A stretch of 64,000 bases of DNA from Pseudomonas sp. Irchel 3E13 (GCF_900187455.1 NZ_FYDX01000005.1:1-64000), one strand, 5' to 3'; numbered from the stretch's first letter, positions 43,671-53,319 are shown. Program-made: numbers and translations. The notes: generated from the letters alone by a model not told the origin.

Positions 43671-44324
43671 CTAGGGTCGTATCAAGTGGCCGCTGGCCGC
43701 CAGGGGCTGGCCGTCCAGTAGAGCACCGTGTTCGCCCAGGCGCAAACGGCCTTCGGCGAACCAGCGCACCGCCAGCGGGTAAATCTGATGTTCCTGGCTG
43801 TGAACCCTGTGCGCCAGCGTGTCTGGCGTGTCATCCGGCGCCACCGGAATGACTGCCTGTACGACCAGCGGCCCGCCATCGAGTTCCTCGGTGACGAAGT
43901 GCACGCTGCAGCCGTGCTCGCGGTCACCGGCTTCCAGCGCCCGCTGGTGGGTGTGCAGGCCCTTGTACTTGGGCAGCAGGGACGGGTGGATGTTGAGCAG
44001 GCGCCCCTCGTAGTGACGGACGAAACCGCCGCTGAGGATGCGCATGAACCCGGCCAGGACCACCAGTTGCGGCGAGAAAGCGTCGATGCATTCGATCAGG
44101 GCCTGGTCGAAGGCTTCGCGGCCGTCGTAGCCCTTGTGGTCGAGCACGGCGGTGTCGATACCGGCATCGCGGGCGCGTTGCAGGCCGTAGGCATCGGCGC
44201 GGTTGGAAATCACGGCGCGGATCCGTACCGGGGAATCCCCGGCACGGGCGCTGTCGATCAGGGCTTGCAGGTTGCTGCCGGAACCCGACAGCAACACCAC
44301 GACATCGCAGGTCTTGCTTGGCAT
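43671..44324 (-). CDS. purN: Phosphoribosylglycinamide formyltransferase 1
   Basis: This 217-residue purine enzyme transfers the formyl group of 10-formyl-THF to GAR. The phosphate loop is SGSGSNLQAL, the folate region is LAGFMRILSGGFV, the active site includes NIHPSLLPKYKGLHTH, and the Asp lies in EELDGGP. ATG 44324 overlaps the purM stop (TGATG), giving the purM-purN operon seen in other gammaproteobacteria. Confidence 0.96.
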   Translation of the reverse strand: MPSKTCDVVVLLSGSGSNLQALIDSARAGDSPVRIRAVISNRADAYGLQRARDAGIDTAVLDHKGYDGREAFDQALIECIDAFSPQLVVLAGFMRILSGGFVRHYEGRLLNIHPSLLPKYKGLHTHQRALEAGDREHGCSVHFVTEELDGGPLVVQAVIPVAPDDTPDTLAHRVHSQEHQIYPLAVRWFAEGRLRLGEHGALLDGQPLAASGHLIRP

Positions 44325-45382
44325 CAGTGCGCCTTGAGGTTCTTCAGCTCGACCTGGGCGGCGTCTTCGGCGGCGACGCCGATCTGGCCGATCACCCATG
44401 GCTGCTCACCGGCTTCGCGCAGGACGTTCAGGGCGGTTTCGACCTTGTCCTGGGCAACGCAGATGACCATGCCGACGCCGCAGTTCAACACGCGGTGCAT
44501 TTCGTGCTCGTCGACGTTGCCTTGCGCTTGCAGCCAGTCGAAGACCGCCGGGCGTTCCCAGCTCGCGACATCGACCACGGCCTGCGCGCCTTTTGGCAGT
44601 ACACGCGGGATGTTGTCGAGCAGGCCGCCGCCGGTGATGTGGGCCATGGCCTTCACCGCGCCGGTGTCTTTGATCAGCTTCAGCAGCGGCTTGACGTAAA
44701 TGCGGGTCGGGGCCATCAGCAGTTCGGTCAGCGGGGTGCCGTCGAGTTGGACCTGCTCAATGTCGGCGCCGGAGACTTCGATGATCTTGCGGATCAGCGA
44801 GTAGCCGTTGGAGTGCGGGCCGGAAGACGGCAGGGCGATCAGCGCGTCGCCCGTGGCGACCTTGGAGCCGTCGATGATTTCGGCTTTCTCGACCACCCCG
44901 ACGCAGAAGCCGGCCAGGTCGTAGTCTTCGCCTTCGTACATGCCGGGCATTTCAGCGGTTTCACCGCCGACCAGCGAGCAGCCAGCCAGTTCGCAGCCGG
45001 CGCCGATGCCGGTGACCACGGTGGCGGCAACGTCGACGTTCAGCTTGCCGGTGGCGTAGTAGTCGAGGAAGAACAGCGGCTCGGCGCCGCAGACCACCAG
45101 GTCGTTGACGCACATGGCGACCAGGTCCTGGCCGATGCTGTCGTGCTTGTTCAGGTTCAGTGCCAGGCGCAGCTTGGTGCCGACACCGTCGGTGCCCGAG
45201 ACCAGAACCGGCTGTTTGTAGCCGGCCGGGATTTCACAGAGGGCGCCAAAACCGCCCAGGCCGCCCATGACTTCGGGGCGCGCGGTGCGCTTGGCGACGC
45301 CTTTGATGCGTTCGACCAATGCTTCGCCGGCGTCGATGTCTACACCGGCGTCCTTGTAGCTCAGGGAGGGTTGCTTGCTCAT
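44324..45382 (-). CDS. purM: Phosphoribosylformylglycinamidine cyclo-ligase
   Basis: This 352-residue ATP-dependent enzyme closes the imidazole ring to AIR. Family motifs are [62 protein letters not shown] and [13 protein letters not shown]. It heads the purM-purN operon. The 330 bp upstream (45383-45712) separate it from the divergent DUF2066 gene and must hold both promoters; I see no clear PurR-like site there. Confidence 0.97.
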   Translation of the reverse strand: MSKQPSLSYKDAGVDIDAGEALVERIKGVAKRTARPEVMGGLGGFGALCEIPAGYKQPVLVSGTDGVGTKLRLALNLNKHDSIGQDLVAMCVNDLVVCGAEPLFFLDYYATGKLNVDVAATVVTGIGAGCELAGCSLVGGETAEMPGMYEGEDYDLAGFCVGVVEKAEIIDGSKVATGDALIALPSSGPHSNGYSLIRKIIEVSGADIEQVQLDGTPLTELLMAPTRIYVKPLLKLIKDTGAVKAMAHITGGGLLDNIPRVLPKGAQAVVDVASWERPAVFDWLQAQGNVDEHEMHRVLNCGVGMVICVAQDKVETALNVLREAGEQPWVIGQIGVAAEDAAQVELKNLKAH

Positions 45383-45712
45383 GATCCAGGCCTTTAGGGG
45401 GGAGGGATTCGGGGGAATCGACCGTGACCTGCCAGGGAGCGGGAAAAAGATCCGCCTGCCTGACCGTCGGCGGTCTGCGAAGGCGCGCGATTTTATCAGG
45501 GTTGCCCGGCAGCGGCCATCCTCAGGCCGACGGGCTGGGCCTGAATCCGGTGAAAAACATCGATTCTCCGTGCGCGGCTGGTTGCCTTGTCACGGCCTGT
45601 ATAAGGTATAGGAAGGGAAACACCGACCCATGAGTGAATTTTGCGCCGTGGCGTGGGTCTTGGCTTCACGCGTCACCTTTCACTTCTTCCTTTATCTGGA
45701 CAGGAATCCTTC

Positions 45713-46774
45713 ATGCGTTTGCGTTCTTATCTGTTCGGTTGCTGTGTTGCGTTGTTCGGCCTCGCCGCCCAGGCCGAGACCCTCAGTGGGCTGTATCAGG
45801 TCCGTGAGCCGGTCAGTGGGCAGGGCGCCGAAGCGCGGGCCCAGGCGACCCAGGCCGCGCTGGATACCTTGGTGCTGCGCCTGACCGGTGACCCGAAGGC
45901 GCCGCAGAACCCGGGCCTTGCCGAATTGCGCAAGGACCCGCAACAGATCATCAGCCAGTTCGGCACCGAGGCCGGGCCGCCGGAGACGTTGCTGGTGGAG
46001 TTCGATCCGGGCAGCACTGAACGCGCGCTGCGCAAGGCTGGCCTGGCGCTGTGGGGCAACAATCGCCCGGCGATCCTCGGCTGGTGGCTGAATGACGGCA
46101 CCGAGGGTTCGAACCTGATCGGTGACGGCCAGGGCGCTGCCGAGCCCCTGCGCCGCGCTGCCCAGCACCGTGGTTTGCCACTGCGCCTGCCACTGGGCGA
46201 TCTCGACGAACAGCTCGTGGCCACCGCGAAGAATCTCGAAGGCACCGACCCGGCGCCGCTCAAGGCGGCATCCGGGCGTTATGGCGCCGACGCCCTGTTG
46301 GCCGTGCATGCCACCGAGGCTGAGGGCAAATGGAGCGGCACATGGCGTTTGTGGCTGGGCGAGCAGCGCGAGCAGGGCAAGGTCGAGGGCGCCGATCAGG
46401 CTGCCTTGGCCGACGCGGTGATGCTGGCGGTGAGCCAGCGGCTGGCGCCGCGTTTCGTCGCCCGTCCTGGTGCCAGCAGCGAGCAGGCGATCCAGGTGCA
46501 GGGTGTCAATCTGGAGCGTTATGCCGAGCTGGGTCGCGTACTGGAGCCGTTCGGCGGTCGTATCACTGAAGTCCAGGGCGATGTCATGACGTGGGAGGCC
46601 ACCGCCACCGCCGATCAGTTGCGCGCCCAACTGGGGCTGGCGCGCTTGCAGGAGGTTCCGGCCGAAGCCGCTCCGGTCGCACCGGTCACCAACCCGGCGG
46701 CGCCTGCGGATGCCTCCGGCGCCGCGCCTGCCCCGGCCCCTGCACCGTTCAACGGTCTGCGTTTTCGCTGGTAA
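45713..46774 (+). CDS. DUF2066 exported protein
   Basis: This 353-residue protein has a signal peptide (to AAQA-ET). The body matches DUF2066: LYQVREPVSGQGAEARAQATQAALDTLVLRLTG, LLVEFDPGSTERALRKAGLALWGNNRPAILGWW, and a C-terminal Ala/Pro-rich tail. The function is unknown. ATG 45713 is chosen over the upstream frame because it begins the signal peptide. It lies 12 bp before the AI-2E permease gene, in line with purM/perM/hda order in pseudomonads. Confidence 0.85.
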   Translation: MRLRSYLFGCCVALFGLAAQAETLSGLYQVREPVSGQGAEARAQATQAALDTLVLRLTGDPKAPQNPGLAELRKDPQQIISQFGTEAGPPETLLVEFDPGSTERALRKAGLALWGNNRPAILGWWLNDGTEGSNLIGDGQGAAEPLRRAAQHRGLPLRLPLGDLDEQLVATAKNLEGTDPAPLKAASGRYGADALLAVHATEAEGKWSGTWRLWLGEQREQGKVEGADQAALADAVMLAVSQRLAPRFVARPGASSEQAIQVQGVNLERYAELGRVLEPFGGRITEVQGDVMTWEATATADQLRAQLGLARLQEVPAEAAPVAPVTNPAAPADASGAAPAPAPAPFNGLRFRW

Positions 46775-46786
46775 GGAGTTGTGGTG

Positions 46787-47860
46787 ATGATGGATACACG
46801 CCGCTGGATGTGGTTCGGCATGGTGTTTCTGCTAGGTGTGCTGCTGTATTTGCTGCACGGAATTCTGTCGCCGTTTCTTATCGGGATTCTCCTGGCCTAC
46901 CTGGCCGACCCGCTGGTCGATCGCCTGGAACGCGCGGGGCTGTCGCGCACGGCGGGCGTGGTGGTGGTCTTCACCCTGTTCAGTTTGATCCTGCTGGCGA
47001 TGTTGCTGGTGCTGATCCCGATGCTGGCCAAGCAGCTTGTGCGCCTCTATGAGCTGACGCCGCAGATGCTCGACTGGCTGGAGCATGCGGCGCTGCCGTG
47101 GGTGCAGGCCAAGCTGGGGCTGGCCGATGGCTTCTGGAAGTTCGACAAGGTCAAGGCGGCCATTGGCGCGCACATGGGCCAGACCACCGATATTGTCAGC
47201 GCGGTGCTGGCCCAGGCGACCGCGTCGAGCCTGGCGCTGCTCGGCTGGCTGGCCAACCTGGTGCTGATCCCGGTGGTGGGCTTCTACCTGCTGCGCGACT
47301 GGGACCTGATGATGGCCAAGCTGCGCAGCCTACTGCCGCGTCAGCGCGAGGAGCAGGTGGTGGGGCTGGCGGGGGAGTGCCATGAGGTGCTTGGCGCCTT
47401 CGTTCGTGGTCAGTTGCTGGTGATGCTGGCGCTGGGTGTCATCTACGCGGCGGGACTGATGCTGGTGGGCCTCGAACTGGGCCTGCTGATCGGCCTGTTG
47501 GCGGGACTGGCGGCCATCGTGCCGTACATGGGCTTCATCATCGGCATCGGCGCGGCGATGATCGCCGGGCTGTTCCAGTTCGGCGGCGACATCTATCCGC
47601 TGCTGGGGATCGCCGCAGTATTCATGATCGGCCAGATGCTCGAAGGCATGGTGCTCACGCCGCTGCTGGTGGGCGACCGCATCGGCCTGCACCCGGTGGC
47701 GGTGATCTTCGCGATCCTGGCCGGCGGCGAGTTGTTCGGTTTCACCGGTGTGTTGCTGGCGTTGCCGGCGGCGGCGGTGATCATGGTGCTGCTGCGTCAT
47801 GCGCACGACTTCTATAAAAGGTCGGACATGTATGGCGAGAAAATAGACCCCGAGCTTTAA
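46787..47860 (+). CDS. AI-2E family permease (PerM-like)
   Basis: This 357-residue integral membrane protein has about eight helices in the family's layout: LLYLLHGILSPFLIGILLAYLADPLVDRLE at the start and GLAAIVPYMGFIIGIGAAMIAG plus GQMLEGMVLTPLLVGDRIGLHPV toward the end. AI-2E proteins are exporters of various small solutes or ions; the substrate here is unknown. Of four in-frame start codons, ATG 46787 has AAGGAG at the best spacing. Confidence 0.9.
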   Translation: MMDTRRWMWFGMVFLLGVLLYLLHGILSPFLIGILLAYLADPLVDRLERAGLSRTAGVVVVFTLFSLILLAMLLVLIPMLAKQLVRLYELTPQMLDWLEHAALPWVQAKLGLADGFWKFDKVKAAIGAHMGQTTDIVSAVLAQATASSLALLGWLANLVLIPVVGFYLLRDWDLMMAKLRSLLPRQREEQVVGLAGECHEVLGAFVRGQLLVMLALGVIYAAGLMLVGLELGLLIGLLAGLAAIVPYMGFIIGIGAAMIAGLFQFGGDIYPLLGIAAVFMIGQMLEGMVLTPLLVGDRIGLHPVAVIFAILAGGELFGFTGVLLALPAAAVIMVLLRHAHDFYKRSDMYGEKIDPEL

Positions 47861-47869
47861 GTAATGGCT

Positions 47870-47909
47870 AAAGGCTTGCAACGTGCCTGAGTGCCCGGCG
47901 CAAGCCTTT
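47870..47909 (+). terminator. Terminator after the AI-2E permease
   Basis: The 10-bp stem AAAGGCTTGC / GCAAGCCTTT with a 20-base loop is followed by GATTTTCCTT. Confidence 0.6.
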
Positions 47910-48015
47910 GATTTTCCTTGTGGTCTTCGCTCATTGTGCGACCGACGTCACGGGTATAGACTTTGCAGACTTTTACCAAGGGCCCTTTGCGGTTCCTCGC
48001 AACCGCCCAGCCAGC

Positions 48016-48720
48016 ATGAAACCGATCCAGTTGCCCCTGGGTGTGCGTCTGCGTGATGACGCCACCTTCATCAACTACTATCCGGGTGCCAACGCCGCCG
48101 CACTGGGCTACGTCGAGCGACTCTGCGAAGCCGACGCCGGCTGGACCGAGAGCCTGATCTACCTGTGGGGCAAGCAGGGTGTCGGACGTACCCACCTGTT
48201 GCAGGCGGCCTGTTTGCGTTTCGAGCAGATGGGCGAGCCGGCGGTCTACTTGCCTCTGGCGCAATTGCTCGACCGTGGCGTCGAACTCCTGGATCACCTC
48301 GAACAGTACGAACTGGTCTGCATCGACGACCTGCAGACCATCGCCGGCAAGCCGGAGTGGGAAGAGGCGATGTTCCACCTGTTCAACCGCCTGCGTGACA
48401 GTGGCCGGCGCCTGTTGATCGCGGCCTCCAGCTCGCCGCGCGAACTGCCGATCAAACTCGCCGACCTCAAGTCGCGCCTGACCATGGCGCTGATTTTCCA
48501 GATGCGTGCGCTGTCCGACGAAGACAAGCTGCGCGCCCTGCAATTGCGGGCTTCGCGTCGCGGCCTGCACATGACCGACGAGGTCGGGCACTTCATCCTC
48601 ACCCGCGGTACCCGCAGTATGAGCGCGCTGTTCGACCTGCTGGAACGCCTCGATCAGGCGTCGCTGCAGGCACAACGCAAGCTGACCATCCCGTTTTTGA
48701 AGGAGACGCTGGGCTGGTAA
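48016..48720 (+). CDS. hda: DnaA-related regulatory protein Hda
   Basis: This 234-residue AAA+ protein works with the beta clamp to hydrolyse DnaA-ATP (RIDA). MKPIQLPLGVRLRDD contains the QLPLGV clamp-binding motif near the N-terminus. Walker A is WGKQGVGRTHLLQA, Walker B is VCIDDLQ, and the sensor region is IAASSSPRELP. The C-terminus lacks the DNA-binding domain of DnaA. The window also holds a DnaA box at nrdA, so Hda would affect that gene indirectly. Confidence 0.94.
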   Translation: MKPIQLPLGVRLRDDATFINYYPGANAAALGYVERLCEADAGWTESLIYLWGKQGVGRTHLLQAACLRFEQMGEPAVYLPLAQLLDRGVELLDHLEQYELVCIDDLQTIAGKPEWEEAMFHLFNRLRDSGRRLLIAASSSPRELPIKLADLKSRLTMALIFQMRALSDEDKLRALQLRASRRGLHMTDEVGHFILTRGTRSMSALFDLLERLDQASLQAQRKLTIPFLKETLGW

Positions 48721-48835
48721 ACAGCGTCCCAGAGCCTCGGCACATAAAAGTCACATTTTTTTCGATTGAATTTGCAAATCGAATCGATAGAAGGCATAGT
48801 CTCGGCTTCTTTGAATTCCAGACACGGTCGTGCCC

Positions 48836-49465
48836 ATGCTAAATCGCTTCGCACCCCTCGTGCCCCTCGCACTCGTGACACTGCTTTTCGGCTGCGCTGC
48901 CCACAGCCCGGTTTCGCAACAGCAAGATCACAGTTCCATCTCTGCCAAGGTCGCCACCCAGCCTTCCGCCGACGTTTCGGTGTTCGAAGAAGAGCTGGCC
49001 ACCGAGGAAGAACTGGAACAATTCTCCTCTTCCAAGCCTTATCAACTGCCGGTGCTGGCTGACAGCATCCTCGAGCGTGGCATGTCGCTGATCGGTACCC
49101 GCTACCGCTTCGGTGGCACCTCCGAGCAGTCGGGCTTCGATTGCAGTGGTTTCATCGGTTACCTGTTCCGCGAAGAAGCCGGCATGAACCTGCCGCGCTC
49201 CACCCGCGAAATGATCAACGTCGATGCCCCGCTGGTCTCGCGCAACAACCTCAAGCCGGGTGACCTGCTGTTCTTCAGCACCAACGGCCGCGGTCGCGTC
49301 AGCCACGCCGGTATCTACCTCGGCGACAACCAGTTCATTCACTCCAGCAGCCGTCGCAGCGGTGGCGTGCGTATCGACAGCCTCGGCGATCGCTACTGGA
49401 GCAAGACGTTCATCGAAGCCAAGCGCGCGCTGGCAATGGCACCGACCACGCTCTCGCGCAACTGA
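48836..49465 (+). CDS. NlpC/P60 lipoprotein 1
   Basis: This 209-residue peptidoglycan endopeptidase of the C40 family is a lipoprotein (lipobox LFGC, Cys 20). Catalytic C103 (FDCSGFIGYL), H157 (SHAGIYLG) and H169 (FIHSS) are present. A low-complexity acidic stretch (EEELATEEELEQ) links the anchor to the catalytic domain. It is likely to cleave stem peptides near the outer membrane. A second homologue lies 136 bp downstream. Confidence 0.92.
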   Translation: MLNRFAPLVPLALVTLLFGCAAHSPVSQQQDHSSISAKVATQPSADVSVFEEELATEEELEQFSSSKPYQLPVLADSILERGMSLIGTRYRFGGTSEQSGFDCSGFIGYLFREEAGMNLPRSTREMINVDAPLVSRNNLKPGDLLFFSTNGRGRVSHAGIYLGDNQFIHSSSRRSGGVRIDSLGDRYWSKTFIEAKRALAMAPTTLSRN

Positions 49466-49485
49466 TTTCTTCGTAGCGTCATGGA

Positions 49486-49518
49486 CACGGCGACGATGCT
49501 GAAAAGCTCGTCGCCGTG
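49486..49518 (+). terminator. Hairpin between the two NlpC/P60 genes
   Basis: CACGGCGACGA / TCGTCGCCGTG is a perfect 11-bp stem with an 11-base loop, followed by CGTGTTTAC. It is probably a terminator or attenuator. Confidence 0.6.
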
Positions 49519-49601
49519 CGTGTTTACAGAAAGCGTCTAATCTTGATTCTCACCACTTTGCCGGCATCCAGCCGGGCAGCTTCAGACAGGATGTTCTGAC
49601 G

Positions 49602-50135
49602 ATGTCGATAATGGCGCGCTTAGCGGTATTGTCCCTGGCGGCACTGATCAGTGCCTGTTCCAGCCACGCCCCGACCCCGCCCCAGTTGGTCCAGCCGGCG
49701 TTCACTTCTCCTCAGGTGTATTTCTCTCCCGTCGCCGAAGACGTGCTGTTTCGCGCGCTTGGCCTGGTGGGCACGCCCTATCGCTGGGGTGGCAACACGC
49801 CGGATGCCGGCTTCGATTGCAGCGGCCTGATTGGCTACGTCTACCGTGACGCCGCGGGCATCGCCTTGCCGCGCTCGACCCGCGAGATGATCGTCATGGG
49901 CGCGCCGAACGTGTCCCGCGATGCCTTGCAGTCCGGCGACCTGGTGTTCTTCGCCACCAATGGCGGCAGTCAGGTCAACCATGCGGGCATCTATGTCGGC
50001 GAGGGGCGCTTCGTCCATGCGCCGTCCACAGGCGGGACGGTGCGGCTGGACTATCTGTCGAACAACTACTGGCAAAAGTCCTACCTCAACGCCAAACGTG
50101 TGCTGCAAGGCAACCATCTGGCGCACAACCCCTGA
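49602..50135 (+). CDS. NlpC/P60 lipoprotein 2
   Basis: This is a 177-residue C40 peptidase lipoprotein (lipobox ISAC, Cys 19). Catalytic C73 (FDCSGLIGYV), H127 (NHAGIYVG) and H139 (FVHA) are intact. The catalytic domain closely resembles that of the preceding gene (RSTREMI in both), pointing to tandem duplication. The linker is short and lacks the acidic stretch. Start 49602 or 49611 is possible. Confidence 0.9.
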   Translation: MSIMARLAVLSLAALISACSSHAPTPPQLVQPAFTSPQVYFSPVAEDVLFRALGLVGTPYRWGGNTPDAGFDCSGLIGYVYRDAAGIALPRSTREMIVMGAPNVSRDALQSGDLVFFATNGGSQVNHAGIYVGEGRFVHAPSTGGTVRLDYLSNNYWQKSYLNAKRVLQGNHLAHNP

Positions 50136-50152
50136 TTACGCCGAGGTAAGCG

Positions 50153-50803
50153 ATGACCGGTCAGACGCTTTACCTCGACGATGCGCTCTACGATTACCTC
50201 AAGCGCGTCTCCTTGCGCGAAACGCCGTTGCTGGCGCGCCTTCGCGCTGAAACCGCCGCGCGACCGAATTCCAATTGGCAGGTAGCCCCCGAGCAGGGGC
50301 AGTTGCTGGCGCTGCTGGTGCGCTTGAGCGGTGCGCGCCGATTGATCGAGGTGGGTACCTTCACCGGCTACAGCGCGCTGTGCATGGCCGACGCCTTGCC
50401 GGCGGACGGTGAACTGCTGTGCTGCGACCTGCCGGGCGACTACCACGACATCGCTCGCCGCTACTGGCGGGAGGCGGGCGTGGAACGCCGCATCGACCTG
50501 CGCCCAGGTCCGGCGCTGGACACCTTGGCGACGCTGGCGGACGGCGCGTTCGACCTGATCTTCATCGATGCCGACAAGGCCAATTACCCACGCTACCTCG
50601 AAGAGGCCCTGCGGCTGCTGCGCCAGGGTGGCGTCGTGCTGTTCGACAACACCTTATGGAGCGGCCGGGTGTTGCAGGCGCAGCCGGACAGCGAGGACAC
50701 CCGCGCCATCCAGGCCTTGAACCTGGCGCTGCGTGACGATGTGCGGGTGGATTTGTCGCTGCTGCCGCTGGGTGACGGCCTGACGCTGTGTCGCAAGCGC
50801 TGA
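50153..50803 (+). CDS. Class I SAM O-methyltransferase (CCoAOMT/MdmC type)
   Basis: This is a 216-residue metal-dependent O-methyltransferase. SAM-binding VGTFTGYSALCMADALP, the metal-site FDLIFIDADKANY and DNTLWSGRV are typical of the caffeoyl-CoA/catechol-like family. Bacterial members methylate various ortho-diphenols; the substrate is unknown. It starts 17 bp after NlpC2 and ends 6 bp before the convergent sorbosone dehydrogenase-like gene. Confidence 0.88.
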   Translation: MTGQTLYLDDALYDYLKRVSLRETPLLARLRAETAARPNSNWQVAPEQGQLLALLVRLSGARRLIEVGTFTGYSALCMADALPADGELLCCDLPGDYHDIARRYWREAGVERRIDLRPGPALDTLATLADGAFDLIFIDADKANYPRYLEEALRLLRQGGVVLFDNTLWSGRVLQAQPDSEDTRAIQALNLALRDDVRVDLSLLPLGDGLTLCRKR

Positions 50804-50809
50804 ACGTTC

Positions 50810-52126
50810 TCAAGGCGCCTTGCTGACCCGCCAGATCACATTGCCCACGTCATCGGCCACCAGCAGGCCGCCGCGCTGGTCGTTGATCACGCCCACTGGC
50901 CGGCCCATGGCCTTGCCGTCGTCGTTGAGGAATCCGGTAAGCAGGTCGATCGGTTTGCCCGCTGGTTTGCCCGCAGTACTGAACGGCACGAACACCACTT
51001 TGTAGCCACTGTGCGGCTTGCGGTTCCAGGAGCCGTGCTGGCCGATGAACGCGCCCTGGTCGAACGGCGGCGGGAGGACGCCGGGTTCGGCGAAGGTCAG
51101 GCCGAGAGACGCGGTGTGTGGGCCGACCGCGTAGTCCGGGGCGATGGCCTTGGCCACCAGGTTCGGGTCCTGCGGCTGCACGCGCACATCCACATGCTGG
51201 CCGTAATAGCTGAACGGCCAGCCATAGAAACCGCCGTCACGCACCGAGGTGATGTAGTCCGGCACCAGATCGCTGCCGATTTCGTCACGCTCGTTCACCG
51301 CCGTCCACAGTTGCCCGCTGCGCGGTTCCCAAGCCAGGCCATTGGGGTTGCGCAGGCCCGAGGCGAAGATTCGGTGGTTGCCGCTGGCCGGGTCGATTTC
51401 CCAGATCGCCGCGCGGCCTTCTTCCTTGTCCAGGCCGTTCTCGGCGACGTTGCTGTTGGAGCCGACGGTGACGTAGAGCTTCTTGCCGTCGCGGCTGGCA
51501 ATCACGTTCTTGGTCCAGTGGTGGTTCAGCGGGCCACCGGGCAGTTCGGCGACGACTTCGCCGGGCGTGTTGATTACCGTGGCGCCGGCCTCGTACTTGA
51601 AGCGCAGCAGGCGATCAGTGTCGGCCACGTAGAGATCGTTGCCCACCAAGGTCATGCCGAACGGGGAGTTGAGGTTCATCAGAAAGACCGTGCGGGTTTC
51701 CGCGACGCCATCGCCGTCGGTATCGCGCAGCAGGCTGATGCGGTTGGCGCTGGGTACGGCGGCGCCAGCGCGGGCCATGACCTTGTTCATCACCCAGCCC
51801 TTGATGCCCTTGCCGTCTTCGGGCTTCGGCGGCGCGTTGGTTTCCGCCACCAGGACGTCGCCGTTGGGCAGCACGTACAGCCAGCGCGGATGGTCCAGGC
51901 CGCTAGCGAAGGCCACCACCTGGGTGCCGGGCGCCGTGGCGGGCTTGGCGCCTTTCGGCCAGCCGACCGCGGGGGCGATGTTCACGGTGGGGATCAGGGT
52001 CTTGTTCGGTTCCGGCAGTTGCGGCGCCGGGCCGCTGCCGTCGGTGACCTGGAGCCGGGCGGTTTCACCGCAGGCGGTCAGGCCGGTAGTGATCGCCAGT
52101 AGAACTGCAATGCGTAGTGAAGACAT
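50810..52126 (-). CDS. PQQ-dependent sugar (sorbosone) dehydrogenase-like lipoprotein
   Basis: This 438-residue lipoprotein (lipobox LTAC, Cys 19) has a six-bladed beta-propeller of the soluble PQQ glucose/sorbosone dehydrogenase group: [79 protein letters not shown], and [20 protein letters not shown] with [11 protein letters not shown]. It probably oxidises an aldose in the periplasm. ATG 52126 follows GAGGAG. Whether PQQ is bound is inference; PQQ biosynthesis genes are not in the window. Confidence 0.85.
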   Translation of the reverse strand: MSSLRIAVLLAITTGLTACGETARLQVTDGSGPAPQLPEPNKTLIPTVNIAPAVGWPKGAKPATAPGTQVVAFASGLDHPRWLYVLPNGDVLVAETNAPPKPEDGKGIKGWVMNKVMARAGAAVPSANRISLLRDTDGDGVAETRTVFLMNLNSPFGMTLVGNDLYVADTDRLLRFKYEAGATVINTPGEVVAELPGGPLNHHWTKNVIASRDGKKLYVTVGSNSNVAENGLDKEEGRAAIWEIDPASGNHRIFASGLRNPNGLAWEPRSGQLWTAVNERDEIGSDLVPDYITSVRDGGFYGWPFSYYGQHVDVRVQPQDPNLVAKAIAPDYAVGPHTASLGLTFAEPGVLPPPFDQGAFIGQHGSWNRKPHSGYKVVFVPFSTAGKPAGKPIDLLTGFLNDDGKAMGRPVGVINDQRGGLLVADDVGNVIWRVSKAP

Positions 52127-52190
52127 GTGCGACTCCTCGGGGAACGGGTGCTTATAAGGAGTCAGAGGTGGATCGGAGAAGGGAGGTTCA

Positions 52191-52220
52191 ATTGTCGGGG
52201 CCGCGGGCGGCCCCGACAAT
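52191..52220 (-). terminator. Terminator after the 52.2 kb gene
   Basis: ATTGTCGGGGCCG / CGGCCCCGACAAT is a perfect 13-bp stem with a 4-base loop, two bases past the stop of the minus-strand gene at 52223. The T-run is poor. Confidence 0.7.
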
Positions 52221-52222
52221 CT

Positions 52223-52801
52223 TCAGGCTTGCTTCAGCAACAAGGCCACGCCCGGATAGTACTGACCAAACTCGTCATGCAATTTCCGATAGCCATACGG
52301 GAAACACCAAGCAATGGCGCAGGCGTTGTGCTTTTGCAGGTCGTCCACCAGGTCCTGCAGTTCCTCGGGGCTGACATGCTGGCCGAGCTTGCACGGGCTG
52401 GCGAACAGCGCGGCGATCTTCAATTGGCTCGGGTAAGCGATCGCGCGCGCGCTGGCGCCGACGTCCTGCAAGGCCGCGTTCAGGTCCAGCCGGCCGACCT
52501 TCGGCCAGCGCTGGCCGGCATGCAGGTACGCCGACTCTTCGCGGCTGGCGATCAGCAAGTCGCAGCGAGCATCCCGCTCGCCCTCGTCGCGTTGCTTCTT
52601 GCTCTGGAAGTCCTGAAGGGTGACCAGCTCGGCTTGCCAGATGGCCGCCGAGAGGATCCCGAGGTTGCCCTGGAGCCCTTGCCAGTAAGGCCCTTCGTTG
52701 TCGCCGAGGGTCTGGTTGAAGCGTTCGATGCATTCGCTCCAACGCTCCAGCGCCGGGCGCAGGAATTCCAGGCGAGGATTGTTGATGATCAGGCCTTGCA
52801 T
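52223..52801 (-). CDS. Conserved protein of unknown function (192 aa)
   Basis: I do not recognise it beyond its occurrence in pseudomonads. The chosen ATG (with GAAAGGAG ahead) gives MQGLIINNPRLEFLRPALERWSE. The product is soluble, helical and has no signal peptide. Visible blocks are GPYWQGLQGNLGILSAAIWQAEL, REESAYLHAGQRWPKVGRLDL and CAIAWCFPYGYRKLHDEFG. The frame is open further upstream to 52927, but those codons look non-coding. It is divergent from the cob riboswitch. Confidence 0.65.
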   Translation of the reverse strand: MQGLIINNPRLEFLRPALERWSECIERFNQTLGDNEGPYWQGLQGNLGILSAAIWQAELVTLQDFQSKKQRDEGERDARCDLLIASREESAYLHAGQRWPKVGRLDLNAALQDVGASARAIAYPSQLKIAALFASPCKLGQHVSPEELQDLVDDLQKHNACAIAWCFPYGYRKLHDEFGQYYPGVALLLKQA

Positions 52802-52959
52802 GCTGCTCTCCTTTCGTAATTGTTGTACGAGTACAGCGGAAAAACGTGGCACTTTGATATCACTCGACTGAGTGTTGCACAAGACGACAGAAACGCCATC
52901 GGTCGCCTCGTAACGGGCGCCTTTCATTGACGCTCCGGGTCCAACCCTCTAACCTTTGC

Positions 52960-53160
52960 GGCTTGTTTCAGGTGCTCTGTGGCCCGCCGGCCGACAGGGT
53001 GAAACAGGGAAGCCGGTGAGCACGCCAGACGTGCGATTCCGGCGCTGCCCCCGCAACGGTAAATGAGTCAAGGCTGCGCATGGCCACTGGGTGTCGTCAC
53101 CCGGGAAGGCGCCCGGCCAGGATCTGAAGATCCGCTCATGAGCCCGGAGACCGGCCTGCA
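52960..53160 (+). ncRNA. Cobalamin (AdoCbl) riboswitch upstream of cobO
   Basis: The region shows the conserved cobalamin-riboswitch blocks in order: GGTGC near 52971, GCTGCCCCCGCAACGG at 53044-53059, the B12 box GCCACTG at 53083-53089, GGGAAGGCG at about 53103, and GAGCCCGGAGACCGGCC ending near 53156. It should sense AdoCbl and lower expression of the cob operon. Confidence 0.93.
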
Positions 53161-53171
53161 AACAGTCAACG

Positions 53172-53216
53172 GCATCACGGAGGGTGATGCGCGGTTTTCC
53201 GGGCCTCGTCGCCCGG
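53172..53216 (+). promoter_or_regulatory. Putative riboswitch expression platform: two hairpins
   Basis: GCATCAC / GTGATGC (53172-53178 with 53184-53190) frames the loop GGAGG, and CCGGGC / GCCCGG follows at 53199-53216. The region lies between the riboswitch and the cobO start (53320). Which hairpin is switched cannot be told by eye. Confidence 0.4.
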
Positions 53217-53319
53217 CTCCTGCGCGTTCCGTGTGCCACTACCCCCTTCATCTGTCGATGCCCCCAGCCTTGTCGCGCCAGCGGACAAGCCGCGCCGACA
53301 GTGGCCCGCGGAGATCCCG

